This document shows, in pieces, positions 1 to 8,161 of a DNA stretch of 64,000 nt. The translations under genes were made by a program, and so were the position numbers. Below the pieces are notes generated by a model. It was not told the DNA's origin. It worked only from the letters and a program-made list of their open reading frames with translations, and did no database searches. Within the stretch, counting starts at the first letter, position 1, and each line of letters starts with the position of its first letter. Origin of the DNA: CAIQQQ01 sp037445025 (GTDB lineage Bacteria; Pseudomonadota; Alphaproteobacteria; Acetobacterales; Acetobacteraceae); NCBI GenBank assembly GCA_037445025.1, contig JBBILI010000014.1:1-64000 (forward strand), in the 5' to 3' direction.

Positions 1-225
1 CGCGCCGTATCGGCCACGAACAATGTCTGCGAGCGTGCGCTGCGGCCCAGCGTGATCTTCCGCAAGGTGACCAACGGCTTTCGCTCCGAATGGGGTGCGC
101 AAACCTACGCCGCCTTCCGCTCCGTGGTCAGCACCGCAAAGGCCAATGGCCGCTCCGTCCTCGGTGATATTCGTCACGTGCTGGCAGCCACGTCACCACG
201 CGACGCGCGAGCAGAGGTGGGGTGA
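1..225 (+). CDS. IS66-family transposase, C-terminal fragment
   Basis: The frame is open from the window edge to the TGA at 223-225 (74 codons visible). The peptide carries TNN-x2-ERALRP followed by VIFRKVTNGFRSEWGA and then RSVVSTAKANG, the characteristic C-terminal block of IS66-type transposases just after the catalytic DDE core. The 5' part lies outside the window, so intactness cannot be judged. No IS terminal repeat could be recognised downstream. It marks the left edge as mobile DNA next to the MFS exporter gene. Confidence 0.85.
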   Translation, partial: RAVSATNNVCERALRPSVIFRKVTNGFRSEWGAQTYAAFRSVVSTAKANGRSVLGDIRHVLAATSPRDARAEVG

Positions 226-336
226 GCAATTACTGCGAAGCGGCTGTTCGAACTCGGCAAGCCTTCGCTGAAGGGCGTGGAAATTGTCAGCCAGACCAAT
301 GCAACAAAGGAGCCTGAGATCGAAATCGTAAAATAA
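226..336 (+). other. Open stretch in frame behind the transposase stop
   Basis: The frame that ends in TGA at 223-225 stays open for 36 further codons to TAA at 334-336. It reads like protein (RLFELGKPSLKGVEIVSQ) but has no start codon with a ribosome binding site. It may be a gene remnant left beside the IS66 element or simple read-on sequence. I do not recognise a family. Confidence 0.25.
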
Positions 337-338
337 GG

Positions 339-356
339 CTAATCGATTTCGATTAG
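339..356. repeat. Perfect 8-bp inverted repeat
   Basis: CTAATCGA-TT-TCGATTAG is a perfect dyad between the IS66 remnant and the 3' end of the convergent MFS gene. It could be a weak terminator stem or a binding site. There is no T-run, and its function is unknown. Confidence 0.4.
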
Positions 357-380
357 GACAAGGAGGACTTCGGCTTCGTT

Positions 381-1928
381 CTACCGTCCCCGCAACGGCA
401 GATCCCGCAGCCCCCAGCAGGCCACGAACGCCGCGACCATCACCAGCGTGCAGGCGCCAAACGCCATATGGAACGCGCCTGCCAGCGCATCCTGCGCCGC
501 GGCCTGCACCTCGGGCGGCAGCGTGATCCGTGCCCCCTCGCCGCCGCGCAGCGCGCCGAGATCGACCGCCGTCGTGATCCCCTTTGCCGCGATCCCCGCG
601 GCAAACTGTCCGGCCAGCACCGCGCCCACCAGCGTGCTGCCCATGGCGCCGCCCATCGAGCGGAGGAACAGCAAGGCGCCGGTGGCCGTGCCGACGTCCC
701 GCCGCTCCGCTGCGTTCTGCACCACAACCAATGTCGAGGGCATGCACACGCCGATGCCAAGACCCACCAGCAGCATGTAACTCACCGACAGGATCTGCGG
801 TGTCTGCGGCCCGAGCGTCGCCAGCAGCGCGAAGCCGGCCATGGAAGCCAGCAGTCCGGCCTGGATGATGACCTTCGCTCGGCCCAGCTTGCGGGCGATC
901 TGGCCTGAGGTGAACGCGCCGAGGCAGTTGGCCGCGAGATAAGGCACGATCAGCGTGCCCGACAGCGAGGCGTCGGCGCCGCGGATCAGCTGGAAGAACA
1001 GCGGCAGCAGGAAGGTGGCGCCAAACATGCCGCCGGCCATCAGCGAGGCGATGATCACGCCGCGGGTGAACACCGCATTGGCGAACAGCCGCGGCGGCAG
1101 CATCGGATAATCGACGCGTTTCTCCTGCCCCATCAGCACGCCCAGCAGCACCAGCAGCCCCGCACCGAGTCCCAGGATGGTGGGCGAGGTCCAGGCATAG
1201 GCGCTGCCGCCCCAGCTCATCACCAGCAGGCCGATCGTCACCACCGCCGACAGCAGGGCCGCGCCGAGATAGTCGATCCGGCTGGGCTGGCGGCGCACCT
1301 TCAACAGCTTCAGGGCCGAACTCGACAGCAGATAGGCGCCGATGCCGATCGGCAGGTTGACCCAGAAGATCCAGCGCCAGGACAGATCGTCGGTCATCCA
1401 GCCCCCCAGGATGGGCCCGGCCACGCTCGCCACACCCCAGGTGCCGGCCATGTAGCCCTGGTAGCGTCCACGTTCGCGGGGGCTCACCACGTCGGCGATC
1501 GCGGCCTGGGCCATCGCCATGAGCCCTGCCCCGCCCAGACCCTGCAGGGCGCGCGACAGGATGAGCTGGACCAGCGTCTGCGAAAAGCCACACAGCATGG
1601 AGGCGATGACGAAGATCACAATGGCCGGCAGCAGCAGGGCACGCCGGCCATAGATATCGGAGAGCTTGCCGTAGATCGGCGTGGCCGCGGTCGAGGTCAG
1701 CAAATAGGCCGAGACGATCCAGGACAGATGGTCAAAACCGTTCAGATCGGCGGCAATCGACGGCACCGCGGGCACGACCACGGTCTGGTCGATGGCCGCC
1801 AGGAGGATGCACAGCAGAATGCCGAACACCACCTGGCGGACCTGCTGGTGGGTGAAATTCGGCGGGGCATCGATCTCGGCCGAAATCGCGTGGTCCGACT
1901 CGAGATCGGTGTGGGGAACTGCGTCCAT
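381..1928 (-). CDS. MFS drug-efflux transporter, DHA2 (EmrB/QacA) family
   Basis: A 515-aa inner-membrane protein, the usual length for the 14-helix DHA2 group of proton-driven exporters. The first helix carries AAIDQTVVVPAVPSI (motif D1, with its membrane Asp). The loop between helices 2 and 3 has GKLSDIYGRRALLL (MFS motif A). Helix 5 has VAGPILGGW, the antiporter motif C. About 35 polar residues precede helix 1. The substrate cannot be read from sequence; drugs or other toxic amphiphiles are typical. It stands alone, with no membrane-fusion partner (EmrA) beside it, and a 38-aa membrane peptide gene lies 184 bp upstream on the same strand. Start is the ATG at 1926-1928. Confidence 0.92.
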   Translation of the reverse strand: MDAVPHTDLESDHAISAEIDAPPNFTHQQVRQVVFGILLCILLAAIDQTVVVPAVPSIAADLNGFDHLSWIVSAYLLTSTAATPIYGKLSDIYGRRALLLPAIVIFVIASMLCGFSQTLVQLILSRALQGLGGAGLMAMAQAAIADVVSPRERGRYQGYMAGTWGVASVAGPILGGWMTDDLSWRWIFWVNLPIGIGAYLLSSSALKLLKVRRQPSRIDYLGAALLSAVVTIGLLVMSWGGSAYAWTSPTILGLGAGLLVLLGVLMGQEKRVDYPMLPPRLFANAVFTRGVIIASLMAGGMFGATFLLPLFFQLIRGADASLSGTLIVPYLAANCLGAFTSGQIARKLGRAKVIIQAGLLASMAGFALLATLGPQTPQILSVSYMLLVGLGIGVCMPSTLVVVQNAAERRDVGTATGALLFLRSMGGAMGSTLVGAVLAGQFAAGIAAKGITTAVDLGALRGGEGARITLPPEVQAAAQDALAGAFHMAFGACTLVMVAAFVACWGLRDLPLRGR

Positions 1929-2112
1929 GCGGGCCTGCCGGTGTCTGAGGTCAGGAACGACCCTGACGCTTCAGCGCATCTAAGCACAGTCACTGATCCC
2001 ACATCGCGTCATCCGGCACTGCAGCACAGACATGTGCTTCAGTCGGGTCAGCGAAAGGCGTCTGGCCCGGTCGGCTCCGGGCCAGAAACGGCGTGCGGTT
2101 CGTGGCAGCGGC

Positions 2113-2229
2113 TTACTGCAGCACCACCCAAAGGGTCAGCAGCAGAGCGATGCCAAGCATAGTCTGGATGTCGGCGAAACGCGACCACAGCGAGGCGCGC
2201 TTCTTCTGGGTGTCGGCGGCATCACGCAT
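2113..2229 (-). CDS. 38-aa single-helix membrane peptide
   Basis: A short gene with an AGGAG ribosome binding site 7 nt before the ATG at 2227-2229. The N-terminal half is charged (MRDAADTQKKRASLWSRF). The rest is one hydrophobic helix (IQTMLGIALLLTLWVVLQ) running to the last residue, so the peptide probably sits in the inner membrane with its N-terminus in the cytoplasm. It is not recognised as a named family. It lies 184 bp upstream of the MFS exporter on the same strand, so co-transcription is possible but unproven. The good Shine-Dalgarno and the amphipathic-to-hydrophobic order argue for a real gene. Confidence 0.6.
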   Translation of the reverse strand: MRDAADTQKKRASLWSRFADIQTMLGIALLLTLWVVLQ

Positions 2230-2566
2230 GGGAGAACTCCTGATGGTGGAACAAGACCGCGCCGTATCATTGGGCCAGCACAGTGATGGAGAGGGACAGC
2301 AAGGGGCGTACCGAGCCCCAGTCGCATTTTGCAACGCATCATGCCCGGTTCCGTCGCAGACCACGGGTTCGACCTCCGTGAAATTGCGTATCCGGGCCCA
2401 ATGGAATTGTGCGCTACGCTCGCGAAACCGAAGTTCGCTCTGGCGCGCGAACAGCTGTTTCGAGAAACTGGCACCCTGATTTCAGTGGCCTGCGCGTCCC
2501 ACCAGTCCGTCGCGAAAGACGACGGATCGACGGGGCAGAACACAAGGGTGATCGTCCACCATCTGT
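2230..2566. other. Gene-free divergent region
   Basis: This is 337 bp between the 38-aa peptide gene (-) and the kinase-regulator gene (+), so promoters for both probably lie here. I see no RNA gene, riboswitch or repeat, and no convincing -35/-10 pair. Confidence 0.4.
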
Positions 2567-5554
2567 ATGAACGTCCGGTTAATGGAACGTGCCGATGCCG
2601 AGTTGCAGCGACGGTGGTCCGGAATCAGGCCGTTGATCCAGGCCGCCACAGGCGCGCGCGTCGCCCTTGCCTCCTCCCCGGCTTCCCGGATCAGCCTGCG
2701 CGGCCGGTGGAGCCTGCGACGCCAGACCATTGCCATCGCGGCCGCCGCCATGCTGCCGTTGCTGGCAACGGCCGGCACGGAAGCCTGGATCGGCAGCCAG
2801 GGCCCGAGCCGACGCCAGGCGATCGAACAACTCTCGACTGATGTGCGCGCGCTCGCCGGGATCCTCGATATGGAACTGGCGGGGCTCGAGTCCACCGTCG
2901 CGATGACCGGGGCGGCGCTGTCCCAGGGCGACGCCTCAAGGAACACCGGCCTGGTCCAGACACTCCAGGCGAGCCTGCGCAACCGCGACGGCGCGGTCAC
3001 CGTGCAGCTGCGCGCGCCGGTCTCGCTCCCGCCGGCGCGCGAGGCCATGGCGAAGGCGATCGGCCAGCAGCGGCCAACCCTTTCAGGATTGCTGTCGGAT
3101 ACCGGCTCGATCGAACCGCGGGTGCACCTGCTGCAGCCGATCCTGCAGGGCGATCATGTCGTCTCGGTGCTCGATGTCGCACTCACCCCCGGCTTCTTCG
3201 CTTCAGTCCTGGCCAGACAGACCCGGGATGATCAGGCCTGGCTGGTCGATGAACGAACCCAGGTGGTGGCCTCGGCGCGGAACGACCAGGGTGACAGCGG
3301 CCTGGCCTTCTCGCTGGTGCGGAACGGCCACCCGGCCGACCTGCAGGCACGGGCGGGCCTGGCTCACGCCGCGGGCTGGCAGGTGGTACTGACACGCCCG
3401 CCCGGCGAGGCCGCGTCGTTCGACCCACAGCTCATGGCGGCGATCGGCGCCGCAGCGTTCCTGGCGGTGGCCGCTGGGCTCGCGGTGGCAGGCATGCTCG
3501 GCGGAAGGCTCGCGCGACCGCTGGGATCGCTGGCCGATTACGCCGGTTCGCTGGCCCGCACCTCCGACCTGGAACCGGACCGCCAGGCGGTCTCGCAGAC
3601 CGCCGAGTTCGAGGCGCTGCGCCTGGGGCTGGTCCATGCGGGCGCCTTGCTCCGCCGCCGCCTCGCCGCCGAGCGGTTGGCGCTGCGCGAAGCCCGGACC
3701 AGTCACGACCTGCTGGATTCCGTGCTGAACGCCACCGCCGAATGCATCTCGGTGAAGGACCTCGATCTGCGTTTCATGCTGATCAACCGCGCAGCTTTGA
3801 TGACCTGGCCGGAACCGCTGGAGGAATGGCAGGTGCTAGGCCGCTGCGCCGTCGATCTGTACCCCGAGCCGGTGGCCCAGCGGATGGAGCAGGCAGACCG
3901 GGCTGTGCTCGCCAGCGGCCGCATGACGAGCTACGAGTTGGGCGTCGACTGGCCGAACCAGCCGCACGTGGCGCGCTGGCTGTGGGTGACGATCACGCCG
4001 TGGCGCAACGCCGAGGGGCGCATCGTGGGCGTGGTGACGGTCAGCCGCGATGTGACCGAACAGCGCGCCGCGGGCATCCGGCTGCGCAGCATGCAGGCCG
4101 ATCTGCTGCGCACCACGCGCCTCAGCGCCATGGGCGCCATGGCCAGCGGCCTGGCGCACGAGCTGAACCAGCCGCTCGCCGCGGCCACCAACTATCTCAA
4201 CGCCTCGGCCCGGCTGCTCGATCGCGACGTCACCACCCGTGCCGATCTCGGCGCCGCCCGTGGCGCGGTGTCGGACGCGGCGCAGCAGCTGCTGCGGGCC
4301 GGCGCCATCGTGCGGCGGCTGCGCGACTTCGTCGGCCGCGGCGAGGCCGAGCTGCAGCCGGAGGATATGGGTGATCTGCTGCGCAGCGTCGTCGATCTTG
4401 CCCGTGCCGACGGGCTGATCCGCGGCATCGACCTGCAGCTGGAGCCTGGCACGCATGCCGCGACCGTGCTGGTCGATCGCACGCAGATCCAGCAGGTGCT
4501 GCTCAACCTCATCCGCAACGCCGCCGAGGCCATCGCGGCCTGCGATATCGGCAGGGCCGGCGAGGGCGTGATCCGCATCGCGACCAGCATGCGGCCGGCC
4601 GAAGGGACCGCGATCGACGTGATCGACAACGGGCCAGGGATCGATCCGGAGATCGCCGAGCGGCTGTTCCAGCCCTTTGTCAGCACCAAGTCGGCCGGGA
4701 TGGGCATCGGCCTGACCATCTGCCACACCATCGCCGAAGGCCATGGCGGCAGCCTGGCCGCCGAGGCCGTCGCGGGCGGCGGCCAGCGGTTCCGCCTCAG
4801 CCTGCCCCCGGCGCCGTCGCCCGGCCTGCAGCCCGCAGCCCGCAGCCAACACCGGCTCATCATCAGGATCGCCGCCATGACACCTGCTCCCTACGACCAG
4901 GACCCGATCCTGCAGGACCCGGGCACCGGGCATGCCGACCTTATCGTGCATATCGTCGATGACGATGAGGCGGTGCGCCGCTCGCTGGCGCTGCTGCTCG
5001 CTTCGTTCAGCATCGCCACCGAAACCCATGCCAGCGGCGAGGAGCTGCTGGACAAGCTGGCCGTGCTGCGGCCGGGCTGCCTGGTGGTGGATATCCGCAT
5101 GCCCGGCATCAACGGGCTGGAGCTGCAGGAAGAACTGACCCGCCGCGACTGTCGGCTGCCGGTGGTGATCGTGACCGGCCATGCCGATGTCGGGCTCGCG
5201 GTGCGGGCGATGAAGTCCGGCGCGGTGGACTTCATCGAGAAACCCTACTCGGAAGAGGATCTGCTGCGCGCGGTGAACGCCGGCCTGCGCCAGATCGCGG
5301 ATTCGCGGCTGAACCTGGCCGCAGGCGAACAGGCGCGCAGCCGCGTGGCCGGGCTGACGCCGCGGGAGCGCGAGGTGCTGCAGCGCCTCGTGGCGGGGAT
5401 GCCGAACAAGGTGATCGCGCATGAGCTGGGGATCAGCCCCCGCACGGTGGAGATCCATCGCGCCAACCTGATGGAAAAGCTGGGCTGCCGCAGCCTGGCC
5501 GAGGTAGTGCGGATCGCGATATCGGCTGATGTCGGGCCTGGCGGCGCGGCGTGA
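2567..5554 (+). CDS. Fused PAS sensor histidine kinase / FixJ-like response regulator
   Basis: A 995-aa protein carrying a whole two-component system. TM helix 1 is at about 54-71 and a periplasmic region runs 72-285. TM helix 2 is at about 288-312, followed by a HAMP-like stretch and a PAS domain (about 380-500). The HisKA motif is GLAHELNQP with phospho-acceptor H531. The ATPase domain has its N box at NLIRNAAEA (N651), DNGPGI (686-691) and GMGIGL (711-716). After a Pro/Ala-rich linker (748-790) comes a receiver with VDDDE (797-801), phospho-Asp D842, T870 and K892, then a LuxR/FixJ helix-turn-helix (928-985). FixL and FixJ are normally separate. M771 (ATG at 4877, AGGA 9 nt upstream) could start a free regulator. 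Start at 2567 is the longest option, with a weak RBS. The signal is unknown; the PAS lacks an obvious haem-binding FixL pattern. Confidence 0.92.
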   Translation: MNVRLMERADAELQRRWSGIRPLIQAATGARVALASSPASRISLRGRWSLRRQTIAIAAAAMLPLLATAGTEAWIGSQGPSRRQAIEQLSTDVRALAGILDMELAGLESTVAMTGAALSQGDASRNTGLVQTLQASLRNRDGAVTVQLRAPVSLPPAREAMAKAIGQQRPTLSGLLSDTGSIEPRVHLLQPILQGDHVVSVLDVALTPGFFASVLARQTRDDQAWLVDERTQVVASARNDQGDSGLAFSLVRNGHPADLQARAGLAHAAGWQVVLTRPPGEAASFDPQLMAAIGAAAFLAVAAGLAVAGMLGGRLARPLGSLADYAGSLARTSDLEPDRQAVSQTAEFEALRLGLVHAGALLRRRLAAERLALREARTSHDLLDSVLNATAECISVKDLDLRFMLINRAALMTWPEPLEEWQVLGRCAVDLYPEPVAQRMEQADRAVLASGRMTSYELGVDWPNQPHVARWLWVTITPWRNAEGRIVGVVTVSRDVTEQRAAGIRLRSMQADLLRTTRLSAMGAMASGLAHELNQPLAAATNYLNASARLLDRDVTTRADLGAARGAVSDAAQQLLRAGAIVRRLRDFVGRGEAELQPEDMGDLLRSVVDLARADGLIRGIDLQLEPGTHAATVLVDRTQIQQVLLNLIRNAAEAIAACDIGRAGEGVIRIATSMRPAEGTAIDVIDNGPGIDPEIAERLFQPFVSTKSAGMGIGLTICHTIAEGHGGSLAAEAVAGGGQRFRLSLPPAPSPGLQPAARSQHRLIIRIAAMTPAPYDQDPILQDPGTGHADLIVHIVDDDEAVRRSLALLLASFSIATETHASGEELLDKLAVLRPGCLVVDIRMPGINGLELQEELTRRDCRLPVVIVTGHADVGLAVRAMKSGAVDFIEKPYSEEDLLRAVNAGLRQIADSRLNLAAGEQARSRVAGLTPREREVLQRLVAGMPNKVIAHELGISPRTVEIHRANLMEKLGCRSLAEVVRIAISADVGPGGAA

Positions 5555-5582
5555 CCTGCCATGTCATGCCACCCCGCCTGAC

Positions 5583-5696
5583 GTTTGAGCCATGAAGCAT
5601 GGGTCAACGTGGATCGGCATGAGTCTTTGTTCGCAGCACCGCCGCCGGCCAGCCCGGCGCGCGATACCAGCCCGCGCCAAAGCGGGGTGGTATCCG
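5583..5696. repeat. Family B repeat, copy B3 (degenerate, inverted)
   Basis: It aligns with the complement of the 48582-48709 copy: GGCATGAGTCTTTG, then a GCCGCCGGCC / CCCGGCGCGCGA core, then a hairpin whose ends are ATACCA and TGGTAT (5664-5693). The hairpin interior differs from the other copies. It lies just after the kinase-regulator gene and may act in termination. Confidence 0.65.
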
Positions 5697-5745
5697 GTTT
5701 ATTGTATGAAACGAGCCTGCTGCACTGCAGTAGCGTCAAAGATCG

Positions 5746-5757
5746 TGATTGCAATCA
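5746..5757. promoter_or_regulatory. 12-bp perfect palindrome, possible operator
   Basis: TGATTGCAATCA is a perfect dyad in the AT-richer region (5700-5880) upstream of the 144-aa gene at 5936. Such a site could bind a dimeric regulator. No promoter hexamers are certain. The remaining bases of this 381-bp gap hold copy B3 and nothing else I recognise. Confidence 0.3.
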
Positions 5758-5935
5758 TACTCCGTCATTGTCCGCTTCACGCTGGTAAACGCGATTTAAC
5801 CCCGTTTTAAGTATCTTTCCGGACTGTTCTCGCCGCCGCATATGACCGCATTGTGATCCCGTTGCAGTCAATTAACGTGTTGCGGTGCAGCCTTCCGGGC
5901 GATCGCCGTGGCGAAACAACAGGGGATCTGCTGCC

Positions 5936-6370
5936 ATGCGAACCGACTATCTCGAGGCCGATCGCGGTGCCGATCATGGGCTTTATCAGGATGTTGCCGA
6001 CGTGAGGGTGTTCGGCACGGACCAGGCCATGGACCTGATGGCGCCCGAGGACGGCGAGATTGATGCCGACATGCCCTCGCCGGAGGAACAGCTTGCCACC
6101 CGGCTGCTCAGCGCGCTGGCCACCATGGCCGTGCGCAGCAAGCGGCGCCAGGCGGACCTGACGGCGGCGCTGCGCCGTTCCGGCATTGTGGCGGATTCGC
6201 AGGGGCTTTGGGTGGCGCTGCGTCATCTCGAGTTGATCGGCTGCATCGAGGACCTGGTGCCGCTGTATGATGGCGGCATGCTGATGTCGGTCACCAGCCG
6301 CGGCATCGAGCAACTCAACAGCGGGCCACGCTGGACGATGTTCGATACGCCGAGCTATCGGGCTGCGTGA
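5936..6370 (+). CDS. Conserved-looking 144-aa protein with winged-helix-like region
   Basis: I do not recognise a named family. The first 45 residues are acidic. Residues of about 48-115 (QLATRLLSALATMAV onward to SRGIEQL) form an all-helical block with a short strand-turn (VPLYDGGMLMSVTSRG), the layout of a small winged-helix domain of the kind that ends 'vt.kG.e.l'. This suggests a DNA-binding or regulatory role, by inference only. The start is the ATG at 5936, chosen because AGGGGAT lies 9 nt upstream. A longer frame begins at 5885 without a good RBS. It stands alone, followed by a half copy of repeat A. Confidence 0.7.
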   Translation: MRTDYLEADRGADHGLYQDVADVRVFGTDQAMDLMAPEDGEIDADMPSPEEQLATRLLSALATMAVRSKRRQADLTAALRRSGIVADSQGLWVALRHLELIGCIEDLVPLYDGGMLMSVTSRGIEQLNSGPRWTMFDTPSYRAA

Positions 6371-6411
6371 GGGCGGGCAGGAAAGCCATTGCTCTTAAAA
6401 TTCGGCAATCA

Positions 6412-6487
6412 CCCTCCTCCGGAGAGTGGCTTGCTCAAGTGAAAAAAGTCTTTTGCTTCTTTTCTTCAGAAAAGAAGTTCTTGCTTC
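6412..6487 (+). repeat. Family A repeat, copy A1 (right half only)
   Basis: It contains the central TCCGGAGAG, then AAAAAAGTCTTTT, then the type-2 arm: a 9-bp stem CTTCTTTTC / GAAAAGAAG with TTCA loop at 6456-6477. The left arm is missing. It lies between the 144-aa gene and the amidohydrolase gene. Confidence 0.8.
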
Positions 6488-6562
6488 CCGACAACCCGAT
6501 CTGGGGGGATGGACCCACGTCCCACAATTCCGCATCCTAATCCCCAAAGGGGAGGCCGTCGC

Positions 6563-8161
6563 ATGAGCGGATCGGAGTTCGAAGCAGAGGCTGGCGAGGA
6601 ACTGCCGCTTTCGCGCGGCGCGCTGGGCATGCCGCCGGTGAGGGAGGCCACCACGCGCGATCGTGGCGCCGGACCGTTCCATCGACTGGTGCTGCGCGGC
6701 GCCACGGTCATCGACGGCACTGGCGCACCGCCGATCGGGCCGGTCGATATCGTGGTGGAGCACGGGCGCATTGCGGAGATGCGCAAGGTCGGCGCGGCAA
6801 AGCGGCCGATCAAGGAGAGCATGCGCCCTGCTGCCGGCGACCACGAGATCGACTGCCACGGCAAGTGGGTGACACCGGGGTTCATCGACTGTCATGCCCA
6901 TGCCGGCGTGCCGTATCACGCCGTCAACGGCTGGGTGCCGCCGGTGGACTATGTCTACAAGCTGTGGCTGGCGCATGGCGTGACCACGGTGCGGGAGATG
7001 GGCTCGATGAACGGCCTGGCCTGGACGCTGCGGCAGAAGCAGCGCTCGGCGGACCATCAGATCGCGGCTCCTTATATTGTGGCGCACGCGTATTTCCCCG
7101 CCGTCAACGACATGCTCAAGACGATCCACACGCCCGAGCAGGGCCGCGACTGGCTGCGGCGGGTGAAAGCAAACGGTGCCGACGGCATCAAGTTCTTTGG
7201 CGCGCCGCCGGCGATCATGGAGGCGGCGCTGGATGAATGCCGCAAGCTCGGCCTGCGCAGCGGCTGCCACCATGCGCAGATGGCGGTGACGCGGATGAAC
7301 GCGCTGACCTCGGCGAAATGGGGACTGACCAGTGCCGAGCATTACTATGGCCTGCCGGAGGCGCTGTTCGAGGACCAGGTGATCCAGAAATATCCGCTGG
7401 ACTACGACTACAACGATGAATATTTCCGCTTCGCCTATGCCGGCCAGACCTTCGCCCAGGGTGCCCAACCGGGCAGCCCCAAGTGGCGCGACGTGATGGA
7501 CGCGTTCCTGGAACTCGATTTCACCTTCGTGCCGACCTTTGGCATCTATGACGCCAACCGCGACCTGATGCGGGCACGCAAGGCGGACTGGCATCACGAC
7601 TACGCCTGGAAATCCCTGTGGAAATACTTCCAGCCACAGCGGGGCGGCCATGGCTCGTATTGGGCGGCATGGAGCACGACCAACGAGATCGAGTGGAAGC
7701 AGAACTACCGGATCTGGATGCAGTTCATCAACGAATACAAGAACCGCGGCGGGCGGGTCTGCACCGGCAGCGATTCCGGATTCATCTACCAGATCTTCGG
7801 CTTCGGCTATATTCGCGAGCTGGAGATGCTGCAGGAGGCCGGATTCCATCCGCTGGAAGTGCTGCGGTCAGCGACCATCGAGGGCGCGAAGCTGCTGGGG
7901 ATCGACGAGGAAGCCGGCAGCCTGGAGGTCGGCAAGCGCGCCGACATTCTGGTGCACGACTACAATCCCCTGACCGATTTCAAGATGCTGTACGGCACCG
8001 GCGCGCTGCGGTTGGATGACACGACCAACACCCCGTACTGGCAGCGCGCGCTGCGATACACGGTGAAGGGCGGCGTGGTCTATGACGTGGAAGACCTGCT
8101 CGCCGATGTACGGGAGATGGTGGTGAGGAGTTACGAGGACGATCCATCCGAGCGACCGTGA
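6563..8161 (+). CDS. Metal-dependent amidohydrolase (TIM-barrel)
   Basis: A 532-aa member of the amidohydrolase superfamily, cytoplasmic. Metal ligands are visible: H111 and H113 in GFIDCHAHAG, a possible carbamylated or bridging K210 in GIKFFG, H236/H237 in SGCHHAQ, H260 in SAEHYYG and D404 in TGSDSG. The beta-sandwich ends are split as usual (LVLRGATVIDGTG near the start, GKRADILVHDYNP near the end). A tail of about 50 residues after the sandwich and an N-terminal extension of about 45 make it longer than imidazolonepropionase or dihydroorotase-type enzymes. The substrate is unknown. The start at 6563 is chosen for GGGGAGG 8 nt upstream; an ATG at 6509 lacks an RBS. Its stop overlaps the CobW gene start (TGATG), so the two are translationally coupled. 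Confidence 0.88.
   Translation: MSGSEFEAEAGEELPLSRGALGMPPVREATTRDRGAGPFHRLVLRGATVIDGTGAPPIGPVDIVVEHGRIAEMRKVGAAKRPIKESMRPAAGDHEIDCHGKWVTPGFIDCHAHAGVPYHAVNGWVPPVDYVYKLWLAHGVTTVREMGSMNGLAWTLRQKQRSADHQIAAPYIVAHAYFPAVNDMLKTIHTPEQGRDWLRRVKANGADGIKFFGAPPAIMEAALDECRKLGLRSGCHHAQMAVTRMNALTSAKWGLTSAEHYYGLPEALFEDQVIQKYPLDYDYNDEYFRFAYAGQTFAQGAQPGSPKWRDVMDAFLELDFTFVPTFGIYDANRDLMRARKADWHHDYAWKSLWKYFQPQRGGHGSYWAAWSTTNEIEWKQNYRIWMQFINEYKNRGGRVCTGSDSGFIYQIFGFGYIRELEMLQEAGFHPLEVLRSATIEGAKLLGIDEEAGSLEVGKRADILVHDYNPLTDFKMLYGTGALRLDDTTNTPYWQRALRYTVKGGVVYDVEDLLADVREMVVRSYEDDPSERP

Noticed and set aside
2468..2484. Sigma-54-like sequence CTGGCACCCTGATTTCA upstream of the kinase-regulator gene
   Set aside because: The TGGCAC half fits, but the -12 GC is TC and the spacer bases do not match; too weak to annotate.
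6509..6562. Upstream ATG for the amidohydrolase
   Set aside because: No RBS, and the extra residues come from the flank of repeat A1. GGGGAGG before 6563 is decisive.
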